From contig CP092079.1 of the NCBI GenBank assembly GCA_022226955.1, positions 884,015-948,014 on the forward strand: 64,000 nucleotides of DNA. Reading direction: 5' to 3'. Under the pieces are notes generated by a model. That model saw only the letters and a list, made by a program, of their open reading frames with translations. It searched no databases and was not told the DNA's origin. A program made the translations under genes and the position numbers. How positions within the stretch are numbered: the first letter of the stretch is position 1; every line of letters starts with the position of its first letter. This document shows, one piece after another, positions 61,901-64,000 of the stretch. Source of the DNA: Nitrospira sp. Lineage in GTDB: Bacteria; Nitrospirota; Nitrospiria; Nitrospirales; Nitrospiraceae.

Positions 61901-62484
61901 CATTGCTGCCGTGGACCATACGGCGTTCCATGAAACACGCCTCGGTTGAAGCGAGGCGTGCCGGTGGGAGCGGCAATGAAACGTCCTGGCACCATTTGCG
62001 GCCACCAGAGCGTCGGTGCCACCCGCCGATGGTTTAGATCCAGGACGTCCAATTCGTCGGGCGCGAGCACATGGGTCATGGCGCGGATCTGCTCTTCCAC
62101 TCGAACTCGACGCTGCCGCAGATAGGGCGCCCAGACATAATCCTCTTCATCGTAGGTTTGGGACTCCATGATAATCCCCACGCGCACAGGAGCCAATTCC
62201 GCAAGCCACTCCAAGGTCCCCTGATCCAGAGGCGAGTGGACGAGCCAGACCCAGGCCTGATCGAACGTGCGTCCCTTCAGCCAGCGTTTGGCATGGGAGG
62301 TCCACGAATGCGAGTCTTGACAGGGCACGTCGGCGATGATCGGCACGGTGACGCACTCGAATCCGGCCGCCTCGAGCCCTTCGCGGACGGCGAAATTCCA
62401 CGAGTACGTCCACGGCCTGGCTTGCGCCCAGTCGGGAAATTCCAGTTGGAGAAGAAGCGCTGTGGGATGCTGGGTGCGACTCAT
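55954..62484 (-). CDS. Giant multidomain glycosyltransferase/methyltransferase with TPR end
   Basis: This 2176-residue protein holds, in order: a CgeB-like glycosyltransferase (1-370); a GT2-like segment (about 405-640, IQVDEDMMLNPDA); a GT4 enzyme (about 725-1085, VTPYFWPSVGGVETVAED, SDAEVSPLCILEAMS); and a SAM methyltransferase (about 1150-1330, ILEVGCGRGWL). Two GT2 domains (about 1395-1640, CYLDDDDRFLP; about 1680-1940, VFLNNDTIPLKGW) and TPR repeats (about 1960-2170) complete it. It looks like a glycan-assembly enzyme. An internal ATG at 59088 with AGAGGA upstream may give a second product. ATG 62484 has AGAGGA and overlaps a small gene as ATGA. Confidence 0.88.
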   Translation of the reverse strand: MSRTQHPTALLLQLEFPDWAQARPWTYSWNFAVREGLEAAGFECVTVPIIADVPCQDSHSWTSHAKRWLKGRTFDQAWVWLVHSPLDQGTLEWLAELAPVRVGIIMESQTYDEEDYVWAPYLRQRRVRVEEQIRAMTHVLAPDELDVLDLNHRRVAPTLWWPQMVPGRFIAAPTGTPRFNRGVFHGTPYGPRQQWIQHPLLQRHLTFAPPASPPTPAQQLFDRLQLAARDLLKTGSPVPESLFKQYVHKLKEIRAAEFADWMERLSDWAAIVNLPSLAKFYGGRVLEGMAAGRPIVSWAISNRPRNARLFEEGAEILTFPKDDPAVLAGMLERLLQDHSLASRIARAAQAKVQRYHTAEIRIRQTLDWIDSGRQPDYGSETVSEPVATARLAEAEPITVSAASVSTTVFVLTVDDPACPSCLEALRKQEGPPFKLDIIRNVSPFSAAAQRMIADCDTEFFIQVDEDMMLNPDAVATMEGIMRKAPETVGMVCFHLYDEDRECAIQGVKIYRMALLKRVSFRDLKASEMNLLDQMGEQGIRWILHPDVLGRHGTIYTPASIYRRYKTMYEKDILQWNVLTSDIHRKAGKFRESGDIVHLFALLGAAHGIIEARRAPDREKDARAYNLKELDIFERLFTAPPPPSQPYDPSLAAMPLRNPPIPFEEVQWTSVPLPVETAVAPPARQSQKPSAGMPPQRAGSSRHILIVTPYFWPSVGGVETVAEDLGAGLIAAGYRVTVACYEQADRTMERYRGIDIVQLAPPDRVIDGVPAAAFQVKQRVASNLYEACILLGSPVNRIFYAILELQDLKSRRILFQPTVNQEGYDFIRQRPVVAGLLKQLLEQTTAVVALGQETFDARCCRDLGFSATVIPNGTAVLSPAFDFRGRYEIADDRFLIVHVANFYRVKNHVGLLNALTPLPPRAMLVLVGYETHDTEYIAEVHHALSARPDVLYIPGLDRAGVAAAIQAANLVVLSSDAEVSPLCILEAMSMQRPWLATPGCGMAREQAGGLILPLQEFRNAVELLMIHPDYCAELAQAGYRHWTSCFQWESVLAGWIELIETGRLSVSFETPDAIARMRDDLRARFRSLMAAGASQPQSSAHRPALSHAPAEPSASSVAALPLYTHATPVQEDRMNQDQFYVDMFVKSPAWSAPEPNHDEAARWSKIAGFMEHILRRFKTARPDGTLRILEVGCGRGWLSNLASQYGTVEGVEPVAGVIEHARKMFPHIRFEAGTAETVLRRTDFTPYDVVLCSEVIEHVPDPQKQVFLDELTQLLTSDGYVILTTPRGEMWERWKAISPPCQPVEDWITEQRLEESMMAQGLTPLGLERIYVEVPNLRYIPAPTPHDVKTMNLLPIYQVWVAQRAAADTRLQRQTINRAPMVTVIIPTYNRPDRLRTALASVLDQDYRDVQIVVVNDGAMPVEAVIVAVNQDGRITLINHDRNKGLAASRNTGLRHATGKYVCYLDDDDRFLPDHISTLVAQLETGECKVAYTDAWRVHEQTAGETLSEIRRDRPYAEEFNPHQLLIANYIPVLCVMHARACLNDVGDFDESLFVHEDWDLWIRMATRYPFVHIPKTTAEFSWRGDGSSMSSQPREIFLRTAEIIYRKYAPYAANHPAVLEGQQKRLQDLRHAHAPKRFTCSIVIPVWNKLELTRQCLVALGPATEDVSFELIVVDNHSTDGTPEFLASLGGDVRIITNDDNLGFAKACNQGAAVARGEYLVFLNNDTIPLKGWLSALVEETKANPDVMVAGSKLLYQNGTVQHAGVAIDRHNLTPYHIYNGFAADHPAVNKRRELNAVTAACLLIRRSVFAELGGFDEGFRNGFEDVDLCLRVREKRGRIVYQPRSVLYHLESQTPGRKNHDQANAVRLQQRWGRCWWLVDDDGIYAGDGYKAVGVDKDGFRSYQLHLIDTPEERRAWDLVAGMQQAAHNQDMMAVEAALKRYAEWPADPSLLNWAASVAAAMALPSIAGDYLRRIEDLTDPAFRELEEIRAGLAGGQLSMASTRVDALLKQYPTHAEALLLRAILHMQREQYREAEIAFTTALNQGATRKKCLMGIGMASMGRAYPQGAWQTFLRVLAENPDDAEAIHWLLRAGTAQNRWRELSVQLHNYLARNPSDLSVRFAYAGVLLRADSVEKSRQEYDQLYALAPTYEGLRELGQAIVAKERALAMDAANA
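59088..59099 (-). promoter_or_regulatory. Internal ribosome-binding site and in-frame ATG in the giant gene
   Basis: AAGAGGA (59099-59093) precedes ATG 59088 by four bases. The ATG is in frame and codes for residue 1133, at the linker between the GT4 domain and the methyltransferase domain. A product from it would have methyltransferase, two GT2 domains and TPRs (1044 residues). Confidence 0.45.
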
Positions 62485-62687
62485 CGCAGGTATCCTCTAT
62501 TGAACGTTTCTATCCATTGGGGTGCCGCGGGTCGCCGAAGTGGCCGGCCGGCGCCGCCTCCTGCCAGCCCCGGTGGCAGAGCCGGTCCATCCACCGCGGC
62601 AAAGCCGCCATCGCCAAGGCTAACCAGATTGGCCGACGACGGGATATTCCGCCTGAACAGTTTGCCCATGACCAAACAGACTTTCAT
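62481..62687 (-). CDS. Possible small protein upstream of the giant gene
   Basis: The 68-residue frame begins at ATG 62687, which has GGGGAGG seven bases upstream, and its stop overlaps the giant gene start as ATGA. The sequence begins MKVCLVMGKLFRR and has a glycine/alanine/proline-rich middle; no family is recognised. Strong ribosome-binding site and coupling favour a real gene; composition argues against. It may serve as a translational coupler. Confidence 0.42.
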   Translation of the reverse strand: MKVCLVMGKLFRRNIPSSANLVSLGDGGFAAVDGPALPPGLAGGGAGRPLRRPAAPQWIETFNRGYLR

Positions 62688-62736
62688 CGACAACCTCCCC
62701 TGCCGCAACTTCACTGCGGACACCGCACTGTGCGGC

Positions 62737-64000
62737 TTATACCGCCTTCAACAATGTTCGCGTGGCATCCGGCCCGGTGGACGCATAGTGCCGCTCTAGC
62801 TTCTTGCCGGCCATCTCGCGCACATGGCGAGCGGTGTCCGGCCCGAACTTGACCGTCAACAAGTCGAGGTATTCGCGACGATTAAAATAGGCGTGGAACG
62901 CCTGGTCTCGGAACGCAAGCACCTCATGAGCCGACAAATACCTGGTTGGCAAGGGCAAGGCGTCCTTCGCATGCTGCGAGTAGGCGGTCCAGGAATCCGG
63001 CAGCGGCCATCCTTCTTCCAGCGCTCTCCGATAGAGCGCCGAGCCGGGATAGGCCATCGTGCAATAGAAGTTGGCGAACTCACAGTTCAGGTCCGTCGCC
63101 AGATCCAGCGTCGCCTGCATCGTCTCGCGGTCATCCTCCGGCAGCCCGAATATATAGTTGGCAATGACACTGATGCCGGCGGCGCGCACGCGCGCGATCG
63201 TGCGGCCAATCTGGTCCTGCTCGAACGTTTTGAGCACGTCGTTGCGCACGCGCGCGCTGCCCGATTCGATCCCGAAACAGAGCCAGCGGACTCCCGCCCG
63301 CCGCAACAGCTCTTCCATTCCATCCTTGACCGAATCCACCCTGGCGTAGGCCCAAATGTTCAAATCGTAGTTCCGCTCAATGAGCAACTCGCAGAGGCGG
63401 GTCACATGCGTCCTGTTCAAAACGAACATTTCATCGGCGAATTTGATATTCCTCACGCCGTATGCCGTGACAAGCCGGTCGATATCGGCCACGACCGTTT
63501 CCGGAGACCAAAACCGATAGCTGTTGACGTTGGAGGCATAGCCGAGCGCCCCCTCGCCGCTTTTGAACGGCGCCTGGATGCAGCAGTAGGCGCAGTGATA
63601 GGGGCAGCCGAGAGTCGTATACAGCGATGCATAAGGCATCCGCCGGTCCAAGAATCCAAAGGCATGCCAGTTGTGGGCGCGATACAGCGGCATGGGAAGC
63701 AGATCCCACGCCACCCCCGGCATGTCGCCATCGAGATCTTCGACGTTCGGCGCCGGTTGCGTCGCGCAGACCCGGCCTTCATGCCGATAATACAATCCGC
63801 GAACTTTGCGATAGTCCTCCGCGCCCGCCGCGATCGCGTCGAGCAATTCCACGATTGTGTGCAGCCCTTCGCCGGCGCAGACGAAATCCGCCGATTCCTC
63901 CTGGAGCGTGCGTTCTGGCAGCGCGGCCACATGCCCGCCCAGGAGCATGACCTTGGCCTGCGCGCCGGATTGCTTAATCGCATCGCAAATCGCGCCGGCC
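62737..64000 (-). CDS. B12-binding radical SAM protein (N-terminus beyond window)
   Basis: The frame is open to the window edge. Upstream of Met 63948 it encodes AICDAIKQSGAQAKV, the end of a cobalamin-binding domain, so the annotated protein is incomplete. The visible part includes GEGLHTIVELLDAI and the radical SAM cluster motif C-x3-C-x2-C in TLGCPYHCAYCC, then a TIM-barrel with GLPEDDRETMQ. Such B12 radical SAM proteins often act on lipids, sugars or methylations in surface-polymer clusters. It precedes the small gene and the giant glycosyltransferase on the same strand. Confidence 0.88.
   Translation of the reverse strand, partial: AGAICDAIKQSGAQAKVMLLGGHVAALPERTLQEESADFVCAGEGLHTIVELLDAIAAGAEDYRKVRGLYYRHEGRVCATQPAPNVEDLDGDMPGVAWDLLPMPLYRAHNWHAFGFLDRRMPYASLYTTLGCPYHCAYCCIQAPFKSGEGALGYASNVNSYRFWSPETVVADIDRLVTAYGVRNIKFADEMFVLNRTHVTRLCELLIERNYDLNIWAYARVDSVKDGMEELLRRAGVRWLCFGIESGSARVRNDVLKTFEQDQIGRTIARVRAAGISVIANYIFGLPEDDRETMQATLDLATDLNCEFANFYCTMAYPGSALYRRALEEGWPLPDSWTAYSQHAKDALPLPTRYLSAHEVLAFRDQAFHAYFNRREYLDLLTVKFGPDTARHVREMAGKKLERHYASTGPDATRTLLKAV

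Noticed and set aside
60970..62037. 355-codon open frame on the plus strand
   Set aside because: It lies wholly opposite the giant glycosyltransferase gene, whose domains are clear; the translation shows no family and reflects GC-rich antisense openness.

Overview
The window looks like a chromosomal segment of a GC-rich, diderm, flagellated bacterium. A Nitrospira-like member of Nitrospirota is my best guess, from the mix of a T2SS cluster, a Cam-type gamma-carbonic anhydrase beside pst genes, and two large chemotaxis clusters joined to a flagellar filament cluster. That assignment is inference; there is no rRNA marker, and I saw no tRNA, CRISPR array or insertion sequence.

Layout. (1) 1-4342, plus strand: the end of a type II secretion operon in the order gspJ-gspN-gspL-gspM-gspK. 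(2) 4343-16505: a phosphate-starvation region. It holds two periplasmic phosphate-binding proteins, a putative phosphate-type porin, pstSCAB-phoU, a periplasmic gamma-carbonic anhydrase, a psiE-like operon and several small lipoproteins. Four intergenic sites carry GTTAAC-type direct repeats with an 11-bp period (7-4-7 layout), which I read as Pho boxes. (3) 16593-30966, minus strand: a chemosensory operon. From its promoter end it encodes a STAS protein, an MCP-like protein with a CheZ-like motif, CheY, CheA, CheW, a globin-PAS-MCP receptor, a DUF420-like membrane protein, CheR, CheD and CheB. It then runs into a partner-switching module: two STAS proteins, REC-PP2C phosphatase, HPt and REC-HATPase. 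(4) 31091-49616, minus strand apart from two genes: motA/motB, a second full chemotaxis set (CheW, two MCPs, CheB, CheV, CheA, CheZ, CheY, CheR), a MinD/FlhG-like ATPase, PilZ and GGDEF proteins, a FlgM-associated small protein, fliT, fliS, fliD and flaG. fliC follows at 49684-50511. (5) 50709-64000, minus strand: a glycosyltransferase island with two GT9 enzymes, a CgeB-like enzyme, a 2176-residue multidomain glycosyltransferase/methyltransferase and a partial B12-binding radical SAM protein. Its position next to fliC suggests flagellin or surface glycosylation.

How the parts may work together. Candidate FliA (sigma-28) promoters precede fliC, the first chemosensory operon, one MCP gene and the small HTH gene. 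The first chemosensory operon appears to couple a haem-globin receptor to a phospho-regulated PP2C/kinase/STAS switch, resembling a split version of the Pseudomonas HptB-HsbR-HsbA pathway. PilZ, GGDEF and MshEN-like CheA insertions suggest cyclic-di-GMP cross-talk. Two proteins, the globin-MCP and the giant glycosyltransferase, keep a ribosome-binding site and an in-frame ATG at a domain junction, so each may make a second, shorter product.
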